A stretch of DNA of 64,000 nt from Vreelandella aquamarina (GCF_020075495.1 NZ_JABYQT010000002.1:496001-560000), one strand, 5' to 3'. Shown: positions 27,342-36,276, counted from the first letter of the stretch. Numbers and translations are program-made. Notes: generated by a model not told the origin, from the letters alone.

Positions 27342-27938
27342 TCAGTCCGTGTATTTGAAGCTCGGAGCGTCTTTCTTGTTGCCCCAGTAGATTGCGCGGG
27401 AGGCCATCTGCGCCACTGCGTAGAAGAACCTGTCACCAGGATGTCTGGCCCGGTGGTTGGCATCAGACCAAACGACAGTGCCGCGCCTGTACACGGCGGC
27501 CATCTCGTCCGTGATCGTGACCGAAATAGCGTTGTCGCCCTGGTTGCCGGCATAGCTCATATCAGCGGCGTCCATTACGCCGGCGAACAGAATATTGGCC
27601 ACGGGCGTGCCGTCTTCACGAATGGCCACCAGCATCAGGCGCCCCTCGCGCCCCCGGCAGCGATCCTCTAGCGTGCCCTTGGCGACTTCGCTGTCCCAGC
27701 CGGAGAGGGTGAGTCGGACACTTTGCGGCGAGTCGGCGCCGGCCGCTTCGCTCACTTCGGATACGTTGCCGAGCGAGCCCACGCCGGTGTAGGTCTGACC
27801 ATCGATCACGATCTGCCCGGTGCCGGTATGGGCCAAGACTCGGCCATCGCGGAAATCGAGGTCGGCGGCGTAAACGAGCGTCACCGTTTCGCTTGCCAGC
27901 AGCTCGGCCATCTCATCGGATAGCGCCATGATGTCCAT
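27342..27938 (-). CDS. DUF2163-like tail protein
   Basis: This 198-residue protein resembles the DUF2163 group of siphophage tail-tip proteins. It has beta-rich segments such as VTLVYAADLDFRDGRV, QSVRLTLSGWDSEVA and GRLMLVAIREDG. Such proteins form part of the tail hub between the distal tail protein and gpJ. Its ATG shares a base with the upstream stop (TAATG), so translation is coupled. Confidence 0.75.
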   Translation of the reverse strand: MDIMALSDEMAELLASETVTLVYAADLDFRDGRVLAHTGTGQIVIDGQTYTGVGSLGNVSEVSEAAGADSPQSVRLTLSGWDSEVAKGTLEDRCRGREGRLMLVAIREDGTPVANILFAGVMDAADMSYAGNQGDNAISVTITDEMAAVYRRGTVVWSDANHRARHPGDRFFYAVAQMASRAIYWGNKKDAPSFKYTD

Positions 27939-28525
27939 TAGAATGCCTCCCGCGCTTGAATAGTGATGCCCGCCTGGCCAACCTGGCGGTTAATCGGGTT
28001 TTCCGGATTGATGAATCGCATGACCGCGTATGGGGAGCGGTAATTGACCGCCTGGCCGCTGACCGGCGGTGAGCGGAGAAATATGTTCAGCGGCAGCACG
28101 GCGCGCCCATCGTTACCACTGCGCACGTCGGCAGTCACTCGCAGCAACTGCTCATTGACGGTCACGTAATCCGCTGCCCGCAGTACGCGCTGATTTGGCG
28201 TCCAGCCGCGTGTGCGTAGCTGGGCGCCCAGCTGGCCGGCGCCGTCGACTACCGGGCTGCCAGCGCTGACGGGCTGGATGAAACGGTAGTCACGGAAACG
28301 GAATTTATTTTGTCGCCCGCGTAGCTGATCGACAGTGGCCATGAGCAGCCGCTCCTTATCGCGCCCCAGAGGTGGCAGGATCATGTTCAGTGTCCAGTAG
28401 TCACCCGGGAAACTGACGATCTGCTGGTCACTGGTGAAGATGGAGGTGAAGTCCATATCGTTGTAAACCACGTAGAACTTTGAGCTTTTCGGCGCCAGTT
28501 CCCGCGGCCAGTCAAACGTCGCCAT
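27938..28525 (-). CDS. Distal tail / minor tail protein
   Basis: The 195-residue beta-rich protein, starting MATFDWPRELAPKSSKFYVV, lies between the tape measure and the DUF2163-like protein. This is the place of the distal tail protein in many siphophages. The GRQNKFRFRDYRF segment near residue 70 is typical of related tail proteins. The start follows the tape measure stop without a gap. Confidence 0.72.
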   Translation of the reverse strand: MATFDWPRELAPKSSKFYVVYNDMDFTSIFTSDQQIVSFPGDYWTLNMILPPLGRDKERLLMATVDQLRGRQNKFRFRDYRFIQPVSAGSPVVDGAGQLGAQLRTRGWTPNQRVLRAADYVTVNEQLLRVTADVRSGNDGRAVLPLNIFLRSPPVSGQAVNYRSPYAVMRFINPENPINRQVGQAGITIQAREAF

Positions 28526-31500
28526 TTAGTACCTCGTATTGCGAAGGGCCTGCCGGTAGGGGCCATTGTTGTAGGCGTCAGCGAGAAGAATATCGATGAC
28601 CTGCTGGCCGTCGACGCCCTGGTACTGCTCGACCTGCGCTTGGTCTGCGCCCTGACCGATCAGGTTGACCGTGACGTTGCCGCCACCGCCGCCCATGGCC
28701 TGCATGTCTCGGTTCGAGGTGACGTTGCCGCCGCGCCCTGGCAGCAGGTACTGGCGGCTGCCCTCGGTCAAAACCTCGGGCTTGCCGTTCTCGGTGACCG
28801 GGTAGATTGTGCCGGGCGATACCGGCCCACCGGAGAGGCGGCCGGGGCCGATCTGGCTCATGAATCCGCCCTGGGCGACCTGACCAACGGCGGCATTGGC
28901 GGCTAGCGCACCGGAGTAGGCGGCCGCGCCGGTGACGGTGGCGCCGCCCATGGTCGCGATACTGGCAGAAAGGGCGGCAGGTGCCCATGCAGCCTGAACC
29001 GCTGCCGCCTGGCCAATGGCCGCCGCGGTCATCGCGCTGCCTGCCGCCTGCTGGGTAACGGCATTGATTGCCATTTGAACACCCAGCTTGATGAACGACT
29101 GCAGCAGGGAGCCGAGAACGGTCTGGCCTATGCCTTTCAGGATGTTGTTGAAGCTGTCGCCGTTACTCATACCACGCACGAACGCACTGGATATCGTGTC
29201 GTCAAGGCTGACAAAGGCCGTCTGAAGGTTGTCGGTCAGCGTCTTCATCGGCCTGGATGTGGCCTGCCTGATTTCTGCCAACTTATTGGCAGCCGCCTCA
29301 GAAAACCCGCCGATCTGCTGCAGCATCAGCGAATAATGCTCGGCCTCCAGGTCACGCACGCGCTGGTTGTGCTGGGCGATGTTGGCCAGATCGTCGTTCT
29401 GGGCCTGCATCTTGGCCTCGAGGAAAGAGCGCTCGGCTTGCTCCATCAGCGCCTGGCGTTCAGCACTGCCAGCCCGGGTATGATCGAGGATAGAGCGGCG
29501 TTGCTTCTCATACTCAGCGTCAACCGCTTCGGTCTGGGATATCAGGCCTTGAAGTTCATTCCGGCGCGCCTCTGCCAGGGCCCGTTGCCTCGCCTGGTTG
29601 TTGCGTTCCAGTGCCTCCAGCTGCTCGGCGCTACCTGCCTCACTGATATCGAGTATGTCGCGGCGCTGTGCATCGTACTGCTGGTTGATGCGATCAATGC
29701 CCTCGGCGTTGATGGACGCCAGCTGATCGGTCAGCTCTTGCAGCTCGCGGGTACGCTGTCGGTCACTGCGGCGCAGGAGATCGGCCTGCTCGTCGCTGCC
29801 GTCGGCTGTGGCTTTACGAATCACTTCGTTGCGGCGCAAATACTCACGTTCGATTTGCTCGCGCTGGGTTGATAGCTCACGCTTAACGCCGTCGAATTCA
29901 CGAGCAAGACGCTTCGCTTCGCTGTCAGAACTTTTCTGGGTCGGGAGTGTGAACTCTCCGCTTCCAGAGCTGCCACCACTTGCTACTTCTTTGCGGCGAG
30001 CGTCTATCTTTTGCCGGGCAGCCTCAATCTCTGCCATACGCGCCCACATATCAGCCATTTCTTGGTTCATCGTGGCGATACGTCCACGCGTTTCTGATGC
30101 TATGCCTTCATGTGCCCCTGATTGCATGCGCTCCTGTCGCTCCAGCATGATCAGAGTTTCCATAGCTGCCTGGGCTTCCAACTGAATTGATTGGAGCTCT
30201 AGCGTAAGCGCTTCATAGCTACTATCCAGCGCCGCATCGCTGCCAGATTTGATGGTTTCGTTCAGCTCTTTTAAAGCTTTATCAGCTTCGTCGGCCACTG
30301 GGTCGACAAAGCCAAGCTCTTCACGGAATGAGTAAAGCGCCCATGCAGCCAGCGCGATTACCCCTACGGGTCCGCCTAAAAATGCCATTGCTGTTCTAAG
30401 ACCGCCCATTGCCCCCGTTGCCAGCTGAGCGGACCGGGTTGTGGCGTTAAGCACGCCCGCATTCGCTTTGTGGGCCACTGTTGCCTGAATAGTCGCAGCC
30501 GTCTCCGCTTGCGTTAGCGCGGTATAGCGAGCCTTGTATTGAGCTAAAGTGGCATCCATGGCGGCCAGCTCGCGCTTCATCGCTATCTGCGTGCCAATTG
30601 CCCTGGTGGTGGCGAGCTTGGCGGCAAGCGATGCTCTGTCTGCCTCTACCTCCGTCATGATTGACTTAGTAACAGCTATGCTTGCTTGCACCTCTTGTAA
30701 CTTCGCCGCTGCAGCTTTATTCGATGCCTGGGCTTCTGCGCGCAAGGCCTGCATCCGCTGGATGGACGCGCCTGCCAGACTGATGTTCGCGATAGCGGCT
30801 GCGCCCAGAGAGGTTGCATAACGCCCAGCGATAACAGCCGAAAGGGCGACAGCGCCCTGGGTCACGGTCTCCAAGTTATTGCTTAAATAAATGACCGATT
30901 CACCAAGCTTACCGACGACGCCCTGTGCACTGTCTGACGATCCAACAAACTCAATCATATTGTTGCGGGCGACAGTCAAATTATCGGCAAACGTTTTGGT
31001 GGATGCGGCGGCCCTGCGGTTGATCTCATCTGAGTAATTGCGGACTGACTTGATCAGCATATCGATGCCGAGCGTGCCTTCGCTGCCCATCTTCTTCAGC
31101 TCGCGGACGCCTTTGCCAGTTTCGCGCTGCAGTGCTTCGAGCAAAAGCGGCGCTTGGTCAATAATGGTGTTGAATTCTTCGCCTTGGATGATCCCTGCGT
31201 TGAATGCCTGAGAAAGCTGCAGGATCAGTGCTGATGCACCGGCTGCGCTTGTGCCATAGGCCCGCATACTCTGTGAGGTCAAATCGACAAACTCGAGTAG
31301 CTCTGACTGCTCAATATTCAGATTGCGCGTGGCCTGTGCGACCCGTGCATAAAAACCAGCTGTGTTCTCAAAAGCCATCGCCGAGCGATTAGACACATCC
31401 ATTAGTTTCTGATTGATATCACGGAGGTCAGCGGCGCTACTGGTGACCTGGCGAAGCTGGTTTTGTGCGCGGCCCCAGGCATCTGAATAGGCGATAATTT

Positions 31501-31726
31501 GCCGCGTTGCCATGGCGGAGCTGACAGCGGTCACGATATTACGTAGTCGAAGCGCAGCACCGCCCGCATGATCAAACCCGGAAGACATACGGCGCGAGGC
31601 ACGGTCGGTTAGGTCGAAGCGTTTTTCCATCCGGCGAGAGGTTACATCGACATTTTTTTCTGCTTTTAGTAACGCCTGAGTGCGCGCGTCAACGGTGTAG
31701 TAAATCGCCCCAACTTCGGTGGACAT
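28526..31726 (-). CDS. Tail tape measure protein
   Basis: This sets tail length and is ejected with the DNA, 1066 residues. The N-terminal tape-measure domain (about residues 1-250) has the GTLGIDMLIKSVRNYS segment; membrane-like helices occur near 440-465 and around 900-960; long coiled coils with SQ/ERQ-rich repeats fill 600-850, including three similar copies of a (R)SIL/DI(S)...AGS(A)EQxxALxE unit; and a Gly-rich C-terminus follows. GGAGAA precedes the ATG. A duplicate of its 5' end is found at 32193. Confidence 0.92.
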   Translation of the reverse strand: MSTEVGAIYYTVDARTQALLKAEKNVDVTSRRMEKRFDLTDRASRRMSSGFDHAGGAALRLRNIVTAVSSAMATRQIIAYSDAWGRAQNQLRQVTSSAADLRDINQKLMDVSNRSAMAFENTAGFYARVAQATRNLNIEQSELLEFVDLTSQSMRAYGTSAAGASALILQLSQAFNAGIIQGEEFNTIIDQAPLLLEALQRETGKGVRELKKMGSEGTLGIDMLIKSVRNYSDEINRRAAASTKTFADNLTVARNNMIEFVGSSDSAQGVVGKLGESVIYLSNNLETVTQGAVALSAVIAGRYATSLGAAAIANISLAGASIQRMQALRAEAQASNKAAAAKLQEVQASIAVTKSIMTEVEADRASLAAKLATTRAIGTQIAMKRELAAMDATLAQYKARYTALTQAETAATIQATVAHKANAGVLNATTRSAQLATGAMGGLRTAMAFLGGPVGVIALAAWALYSFREELGFVDPVADEADKALKELNETIKSGSDAALDSSYEALTLELQSIQLEAQAAMETLIMLERQERMQSGAHEGIASETRGRIATMNQEMADMWARMAEIEAARQKIDARRKEVASGGSSGSGEFTLPTQKSSDSEAKRLAREFDGVKRELSTQREQIEREYLRRNEVIRKATADGSDEQADLLRRSDRQRTRELQELTDQLASINAEGIDRINQQYDAQRRDILDISEAGSAEQLEALERNNQARQRALAEARRNELQGLISQTEAVDAEYEKQRRSILDHTRAGSAERQALMEQAERSFLEAKMQAQNDDLANIAQHNQRVRDLEAEHYSLMLQQIGGFSEAAANKLAEIRQATSRPMKTLTDNLQTAFVSLDDTISSAFVRGMSNGDSFNNILKGIGQTVLGSLLQSFIKLGVQMAINAVTQQAAGSAMTAAAIGQAAAVQAAWAPAALSASIATMGGATVTGAAAYSGALAANAAVGQVAQGGFMSQIGPGRLSGGPVSPGTIYPVTENGKPEVLTEGSRQYLLPGRGGNVTSNRDMQAMGGGGGNVTVNLIGQGADQAQVEQYQGVDGQQVIDILLADAYNNGPYRQALRNTRY

Positions 31727-31742
31727 ACTTTTCTCCAGGCAA

Positions 31743-31767
31743 TAAAAAACCGCCCTGAGGCGGCTTG
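31743..31767 (-). terminator. Intrinsic terminator before the tape measure gene
   Basis: On the minus strand, GCCGCC TCAG GGCGGT is followed by six T, between the 94-residue membrane protein gene and the tape measure gene. Confidence 0.8.
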
Positions 31768-31783
31768 TCTTGAGTAAGGATAA

Positions 31784-32068
31784 TCATTCGGGTGGCTGTC
31801 TTTGCTCAACAACCGCTTCGTATATTCCATTCAGTACAGTGAAGCCGCCCGCCAGCAGCAGAGCAGCGAGACACTGGCCAGCGCAAACCATTACGATGGT
31901 GAACTGATCACTTGTTAAGCCTCGTGCGCCATAGCCACCCATGGGGGCATTCATAACGCCGGCCGACTTCAAAACAATGAACGAGGCCACTAGCGCAACC
32001 GCAAACAGCGCCCAAGCCAACATTACCCATGCTGTGTACTTCCCGCTTTGATACTTTGATTTACCCAT
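31784..32068 (-). CDS. Small membrane protein in the tail-gene cargo island
   Basis: The 94-residue protein has two membrane helices near residues 14-33 and 55-78 and a polar C-terminus (EQRQPPE). AGGAGG precedes the ATG. It has its own downstream terminator and sits between tail genes, so it is a cargo gene (moron). Small membrane proteins in this position act in superinfection exclusion in some lambdoid phages; that role is inferred. No family recognised. Confidence 0.65.
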   Translation of the reverse strand: MGKSKYQSGKYTAWVMLAWALFAVALVASFIVLKSAGVMNAPMGGYGARGLTSDQFTIVMVCAGQCLAALLLAGGFTVLNGIYEAVVEQRQPPE

Positions 32069-32193
32069 AAGGCCTCCTGATTCGCTTTCCTAAGAATAGC
32101 GCAGGCAGATGTGTGAGGGTAGGGAGGGGCTGCGAACAGTACCTGTGTTCGCGCATCTACTGAGTAATAAATCGCGCCGACTTCAGTAGCCAT
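32023..32193 (-). pseudogene. Duplicated 5' end of the tape measure gene (remnant)
   Basis: The minus strand from 32193 reads MATEVGAIYYSVDARTQ, matching the tape measure start MSTEVGAIYYTVDARTQ at 15 of 17 residues, then diverges into unrelated sequence and stops after 56 codons inside the start of the 94-residue membrane protein gene. The ribosome site and upstream terminator tail (TTTTTTATTGCCTGGAGAAAA) are also duplicated. It is a recombination scar, not a functional tape measure gene. Confidence 0.8.
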
Positions 32194-32209
32194 GCATTTT
32201 CTCCAGGCA

Positions 32210-32240
32210 ATAAAAAACCCCGCGGCGGCGGGGTTCTTTG
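32210..32240 (-). terminator. Intrinsic terminator of the lipoprotein gene
   Basis: On the minus strand, AACCCCGCC GCC GCGGGGTT is followed by TTTTATT, 45 nt after the lipoprotein gene. Confidence 0.8.
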
Positions 32241-32285
32241 TGAATAGAAATCTAATTTTGAAGCAAGAAATTTAGAGAGCGGCCT

Positions 32286-32618
32286 TTAGTAAACGCTATC
32301 TTTTACCTTGGATATTTTTCCGGAGTCGGCATTGAGGTAATAGCGATTGCTTGAATGCATAGGCTCTGCACAGTATATGAAATAGACTGGCGCCTCCTCT
32401 ATTTCTGGGACGCGCCAAAAGCCAGCATTATTCTCCATTGCCTGCGCGCTGCAGCCACTTTGCCCTGAGATCTCATGGGCGGCTTGTCGAAACTTATTGG
32501 AGTAGATATCAGCATCGTCCGAGGCATCCGCTATTCTGCCGAGCTCTGCTTCGCTTGGCGCATCTTTATTGCACCCCGCTAGCACCAATGCCAGTGCTAC
32601 TGCTATCAATAGCCTCAT
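32286..32618 (-). CDS. Small lipoprotein of the cargo island
   Basis: The 110-residue protein has a lipoprotein signal peptide with lipobox LAGC near residue 16 and then a small soluble domain with three further Cys. The start at 32618 has GGGGGAG just upstream. Phage-encoded lipoproteins can block receptors or DNA entry of superinfecting phages; this is the most likely role here but it is inferred only from type and place. Own terminator downstream. Confidence 0.7.
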   Translation of the reverse strand: MRLLIAVALALVLAGCNKDAPSEAELGRIADASDDADIYSNKFRQAAHEISGQSGCSAQAMENNAGFWRVPEIEEAPVYFIYCAEPMHSSNRYYLNADSGKISKVKDSVY

Positions 32619-32726
32619 CTCTCCCCCTGTGTTATTCACCACCCATTTTGCGCTTAGGATAGCGCAGGAGACAGGGAGGGAATAGTGAAGGTATCTGGCG
32701 GACAGCCGAAATGCTGAGACTGGAGA

Positions 32727-32753
32727 ACAAAAACCCGCCGTAGCGGGTTTGAA
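32727..32753 (-). terminator. Intrinsic terminator of the 104-residue exported protein gene
   Basis: On the minus strand, AAACCCGC TACG GCGGGTTT is followed by TTGTT. It lies directly after the 104-residue exported protein gene. Confidence 0.75.
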
Positions 32754-32756
32754 TAT

Positions 32757-33074
32757 CTATCGTGACAAAGCTTCTATTGTCGTCCATAGCTCTACTGGAC
32801 GGCCGCCGATGAAAGCCCTCACCTTGACCTTACCCCTAAGGATTTTGGTATCGACCACAGAGACCTGAATACCAGCGCGTGGCACAACGCAGCCGTTGTT
32901 CAGCATATACTCAATACCAGCCGTATTACGGCTCACTGCTGCGTCAATTATCTGATCGAGCATGTTCTCGGTTAGGCAGGCTGGCTGGCCGCTACCATTG
33001 AACTGGCGGGCATGAGCATTGCTTGAGATAACCATTATGGCAACTGCCATGACTATCATAATACTGCGCTTCAT
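32757..33074 (-). CDS. Exported small protein of the cargo island
   Basis: The protein of about 105 residues starts MKRSIMIVMAVAIMVISS and has a signal peptide to about AHA (residue 22). Two Cys in the mature part may form a disulphide. AAGGAG precedes the ATG at 33074. It overlaps neither neighbour's coding role and ends in its own terminator. Function unknown; periplasmic location is predicted. Confidence 0.65.
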   Translation of the reverse strand: MKRSIMIVMAVAIMVISSNAHARQFNGSGQPACLTENMLDQIIDAAVSRNTAGIEYMLNNGCVVPRAGIQVSVVDTKILRGKVKVRAFIGGRPVELWTTIEALSR

Positions 33075-33091
33075 ATTGCTACTCCTTCGTA

Positions 33092-33424
33092 TCAATACTG
33101 ACAAAGCGCAGTGCTAGAAGCTCTGGCACTGGTTTGAATGAGCCGTGGCTCGACACTTCCACTACAGCCGTAACGCTGCCATGCAATAGAGCAGGCGTCG
33201 CTAGCTGCATCCATGGCAGCATAAAGGCCATCACTATATTGATCGCCGTCGCGAACTGAGCGGCCATACTTTGCGTCCACTTTGCGCTCGGTATCAGTAC
33301 GCACTTGCAAGCCAGGGCACATACCCGCAGCTTGTAGTGCATAGCCGAAGTGGTATGAAAGGTCTTCTTGTGCGGAGGCGGTTACAGCCCATAAGGCAGC
33401 AGTCAGAATAAATACACGTTTCAT
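33092..33424 (-). CDS. Exported small protein of the cargo island
   Basis: The 110-residue protein has a signal peptide (MKRVFILTAALWAVTASA) and four Cys in the mature domain, fitting a disulphide-stabilised periplasmic protein. AGGAAA precedes the ATG. It is followed 17 nt later by another exported-protein gene, so the two may act together. I do not recognise a family. Confidence 0.65.
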   Translation of the reverse strand: MKRVFILTAALWAVTASAQEDLSYHFGYALQAAGMCPGLQVRTDTERKVDAKYGRSVRDGDQYSDGLYAAMDAASDACSIAWQRYGCSGSVEPRLIQTSARASSTALCQY

Positions 33425-33436
33425 GGTATTTCCTTT

Positions 33437-34501
33437 TTATTCGACTTCATCATCTAGGTCTTCTAGGTCGTCGCTCCAGTCAGCAGGGCTATCATATACA
33501 TCGCCAATGCTGATCAGCGTACCGCGTATAAAATCGCCGTTATCATCATTGAAAACGGCTGAGTATTCGATTTCAACGGCCTTGCGAACGTTATCGGAGA
33601 ACGCCTCCATAAGACGATTTTCTTTTTTTGCACCCAGGTAGCCCATGTCATATTTGATAGTGATTTGCCTATCAAAATGTGGGGCGTAAAAGCTAACGCG
33701 TACTTCTTGCCGAGAAACGAAGCGCTTCATTTGCTCTACGGTTACGATCTCGGTGAATGTTTCTGAGTCAGCTGTAACCGGCATTTCATGGGTAATACGC
33801 TGGATATCCACCTCATTAAGAGATTGGCCGGAATAATTAATATGATCAGCGTCACTGACAGAATGCACGATATTTCTATGGCCTTCTTCGACATGGCGGC
33901 GAAAACCACTTATGGCCTGATCAGCCCTTGCGCCAGCACCTGAAACTTCGGCGACAAGCTCAGCCATGCGTTCAGTATGAGCGTATGCGCTATTTTGGGC
34001 TTCATTGCCAATCTGGGCCATTTCTTGAGCGTGCTGATGGTCTAGATATGAATCAAAAGCAAAATACCCTGCACCGATAAGGACCACCAGGCCTATAGTT
34101 GCAATTTTCTGCCTTGGCGTCATGTCTTTGAACCCATCCTTTATAGCTTGAGCGATAGCCTCGAATATCCGTTCTAACCCCTTGGATATAACATCAGAGC
34201 TCCCTTCCGATATTTTAAAGGTTATGGAGTCAAAAAGCGCCTCATCCTTCTTCCTGAGGCGTTGAAGGTTGCTTGTCCCGTACTTTATTTCGGCATAGCC
34301 ACGTTTCAGCTGATAGACAAAATCGTACAGGGATTTTGCGAGCTCAGGAGTGATGGTGCCGTGATACTTGTCGCCTTCAATTGTAATATGAAGGTTAGGC
34401 CATTTCGAAAAGTCTAGATTACCTATGTCATTGATTGAGCTGTCTTTAATCAACTCGAATACGTGCTCTATACCTGTTAATACGATCTTGTCTTCAGCCA
34501 T
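33437..34501 (-). CDS. Two-domain membrane protein of unknown function
   Basis: The 354-residue protein has an N-terminal soluble domain (about 1-125, with the HGTITPELAKSLYDFVYQLKRGY segment), one membrane helix near 132-152 (IGLVVLIGAGYFAFDSYL), a coiled-coil-like segment to about 215, and a C-terminal domain with two or three beta-rich parts, ending in an acidic tail. The layout suggests a membrane-spanning sensor or effector. Location in the tail-gene cargo island fits phage exclusion or defence. No named domain recognised. Confidence 0.6.
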   Translation of the reverse strand: MAEDKIVLTGIEHVFELIKDSSINDIGNLDFSKWPNLHITIEGDKYHGTITPELAKSLYDFVYQLKRGYAEIKYGTSNLQRLRKKDEALFDSITFKISEGSSDVISKGLERIFEAIAQAIKDGFKDMTPRQKIATIGLVVLIGAGYFAFDSYLDHQHAQEMAQIGNEAQNSAYAHTERMAELVAEVSGAGARADQAISGFRRHVEEGHRNIVHSVSDADHINYSGQSLNEVDIQRITHEMPVTADSETFTEIVTVEQMKRFVSRQEVRVSFYAPHFDRQITIKYDMGYLGAKKENRLMEAFSDNVRKAVEIEYSAVFNDDNGDFIRGTLISIGDVYDSPADWSDDLEDLDDEVE

Positions 34502-34592
34502 TCCATTCCCCTTGAATTAATTATCTGAAGGCGCCTCTATGAGCGCTCTAACCGATCTTAGCTTTAAAGGGGAGTGTGCCGCTACCTCTCAG

Positions 34593-35096
34593 CTAGGCTT
34601 GGCGCTCAATCATGGGCAAATTCATTTGGAGCTGATCGCGCCAATATTCCGCACGCGCCTCAAGAACGGGTCTTTGCCATCGGTGTGCGGCAAGTTCACG
34701 CCCCGCCATGCTGCCTTTGGCAATTTGGTCGTCAAGCTGCTGGCAGGCTTGCTCATAGCGCTGTAGAGCGCGGAGATCGCCGCGCAGCAGGGCGTCAATT
34801 TGCATATCGCACCAGACAGCGAAACGCACATCGAGCCATTGCGCGAAACGCACGCCCAGTTTGGGGTGAAGCCACGTGCCGCCTTGGTGACGCCCGCGCT
34901 GCGTTTTTAAAAGTGACTCAGGATCACAATTAAAGGCCTCGGCCAAGACGGCTAAATACTCCCTGGTTTCATCCTGCTTCAGCCAGTCAACTGGCCGCTT
35001 GCCAAACCGCTTGGCGATATCGGTGGCATTTATCCAGCCATCGACATTGAAGCGAACGACCTGGTCCTGATACGGAAAGGGGATAACGTTTTTCAT
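34593..35096 (-). CDS. KilA-N domain protein
   Basis: The 167-residue protein carries an N-terminal KilA-N DNA-binding domain: WINATDIAKRFGK near residues 21-33, then EYLAVLAEAF and the GGTWLHPKLGVRFAQWLDVRFAVWCD segment at about 73-97. The C-terminal part is helical. Such proteins are often phage antirepressors or regulators. Here it sits at the upstream edge of the cargo island and may control it; this is inference. Confidence 0.85.
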   Translation of the reverse strand: MKNVIPFPYQDQVVRFNVDGWINATDIAKRFGKRPVDWLKQDETREYLAVLAEAFNCDPESLLKTQRGRHQGGTWLHPKLGVRFAQWLDVRFAVWCDMQIDALLRGDLRALQRYEQACQQLDDQIAKGSMAGRELAAHRWQRPVLEARAEYWRDQLQMNLPMIERQA

Positions 35097-35218
35097 TGCG
35101 GATTACCTCAATAGAAAGAGCCCGTCGCACAGAGACAGCGGCCCCAGAGCTAACCGCGCTCACCGGACCCTTTCTGTTGGGGACTCTGGATTCAGCGCCG
35201 TGCGAGGCGCATATAAGA

Positions 35219-35246
35219 GAAAAGCCGCTTCAATGAGCGGCTTTTG
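35219..35246. terminator. Bidirectional hairpin
   Basis: AAAAGCCGCT pairs with AGCGGCTTTT across a 6-nt loop. It has A and T tracts on the two sides, so it can terminate both strands. It lies in the 212-bp gap between the KilA-N gene and the rightward small gene, which otherwise shows only an imperfect CCAGAG/CTCTGG repeat near 35143-35192. Confidence 0.75.
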
Positions 35247-35308
35247 AAAGCGAAGTATTGGTAGTATTGGCGGGCGTGTGTCCGCACGCTCAACCAGAGG
35301 GTATAGCT

Positions 35309-35512
35309 ATGTCGAAGTGGCCAGATAACAAAGGCAAGGCGTGGTCAAAGGAGGATGTCGCCGAGCTAAAAAAACTTGCTAAAGGCAATACGCCCACAAG
35401 GGTTACAGCCTTGAAGTTGGGTAGAACAGAAGCTTCCGTTTACTCCAAAGCTCAGCAGGAAGGGATTAGCCTAAAACCAACCAACCAGTCTCCTTACAAT
35501 AGGAAAAAGTAA
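35309..35512 (+). CDS. Small HTH-like protein on the opposite strand
   Basis: The 67-residue basic protein, starting MSKWPDNKGKAWSKEDVAEL, resembles a short SANT/Myb-like or HTH domain with the pattern WSKEDVAELKKLAKG...VTALKLGRTEASVYSKAQ. GAGGG precedes the ATG. It is transcribed opposite to the late operon, so it is likely expressed in the lysogen. A DNA-binding role is probable; target unknown. Confidence 0.65.
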   Translation: MSKWPDNKGKAWSKEDVAELKKLAKGNTPTRVTALKLGRTEASVYSKAQQEGISLKPTNQSPYNRKK

Positions 35513-35607
35513 TTTTTGCTACTCGCTTTTAAAAACGCCGCTCCCCGCCAGTAGGCCCTCGGTCATGACTGGCGAGGGCGGTTCGCATTGTCAGTTGTCG
35601 AGAAGTC

Positions 35608-36276
35608 CTAAGGGCTGTTCTCGGAGAGCCGGCCTTGCTCTTTGATGCGCTGACGCAACTGCATGATGTGATCAACCGTCGCCGCCGCTTCCTCCTCGGT
35701 CGGCTGCTCGGCCTTCTTGCTCTCTGATTCAGGAAACTTGGCATCCATGGCGCGCTGGAACTCGATCATGGTCATCGCCCACGCTTCGGCACTGGATAGC
35801 CCCAGGTGCGCCTGAGCGACGCCTACAAACTCGGCGGGATCAAATGCAGCCATCGGCTTGCCGCCGCCTTTACGCGGCTTTGGCGCGCCCACGATCCCGG
35901 CGATAGCCAGCTTGGCACCCAGCACATGGATGTTCTGCAATGGCAGGGCGCCCATGACGTAGCGCAGCCGCCCGCGCACGTCCTTGAAGAAGCCGATCAA
36001 CGGGCTGATATCGTCATCACCGACATGGCACGCACGCAGCACGGCCAGCGCCGCGACAAAGCCATCGGCACCGGGCGCCTGGATCCGGCCCAACAGCCGC
36101 ACGATCTCCGCCGGCTCGCCGAGCTCGGCCATGGCAGCCAGGGTAGGGCGGAACAGCCAGTCCCGCCCTTGCCATGTGATCGACAGCTCGCCGGCGTAGA
36201 CGTTAGCCTGCTGTTGCGGTGTCGATGGTGTAGGCAAAGCTGTTGCCCTCCAGCGTCCATGAGGCCACGTCATCAT
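35608..36276 (-). CDS. Tail assembly chaperone position, DUF6246-like
   Basis: This 222-residue protein, at most, lies between the tail tube gene and the tape measure side and has segments such as LSITWQGRDWLFRPTLAAMAELG. Its place is that of the tail assembly chaperone. The start is uncertain: the ATG at 36276 overlaps the tail tube gene by 74 nt, and a TTG at 36237 is another option. I searched its 3' end for a -1 frameshift product as in lambda G/GT and found none. Confidence 0.65.
   Translation of the reverse strand: MMTWPHGRWRATALPTPSTPQQQANVYAGELSITWQGRDWLFRPTLAAMAELGEPAEIVRLLGRIQAPGADGFVAALAVLRACHVGDDDISPLIGFFKDVRGRLRYVMGALPLQNIHVLGAKLAIAGIVGAPKPRKGGGKPMAAFDPAEFVGVAQAHLGLSSAEAWAMTMIEFQRAMDAKFPESESKKAEQPTEEEAAATVDHIMQLRQRIKEQGRLSENSP

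Noticed and set aside
35529-35744. Frame overlapping the 3' end of the tail chaperone gene as a frameshift product
   Set aside because: It is in the +1 frame, Arg-rich and lacks a slippery site; the -1 frame stops quickly. The following genes are cargo, so a G/GT type product could not be supported.
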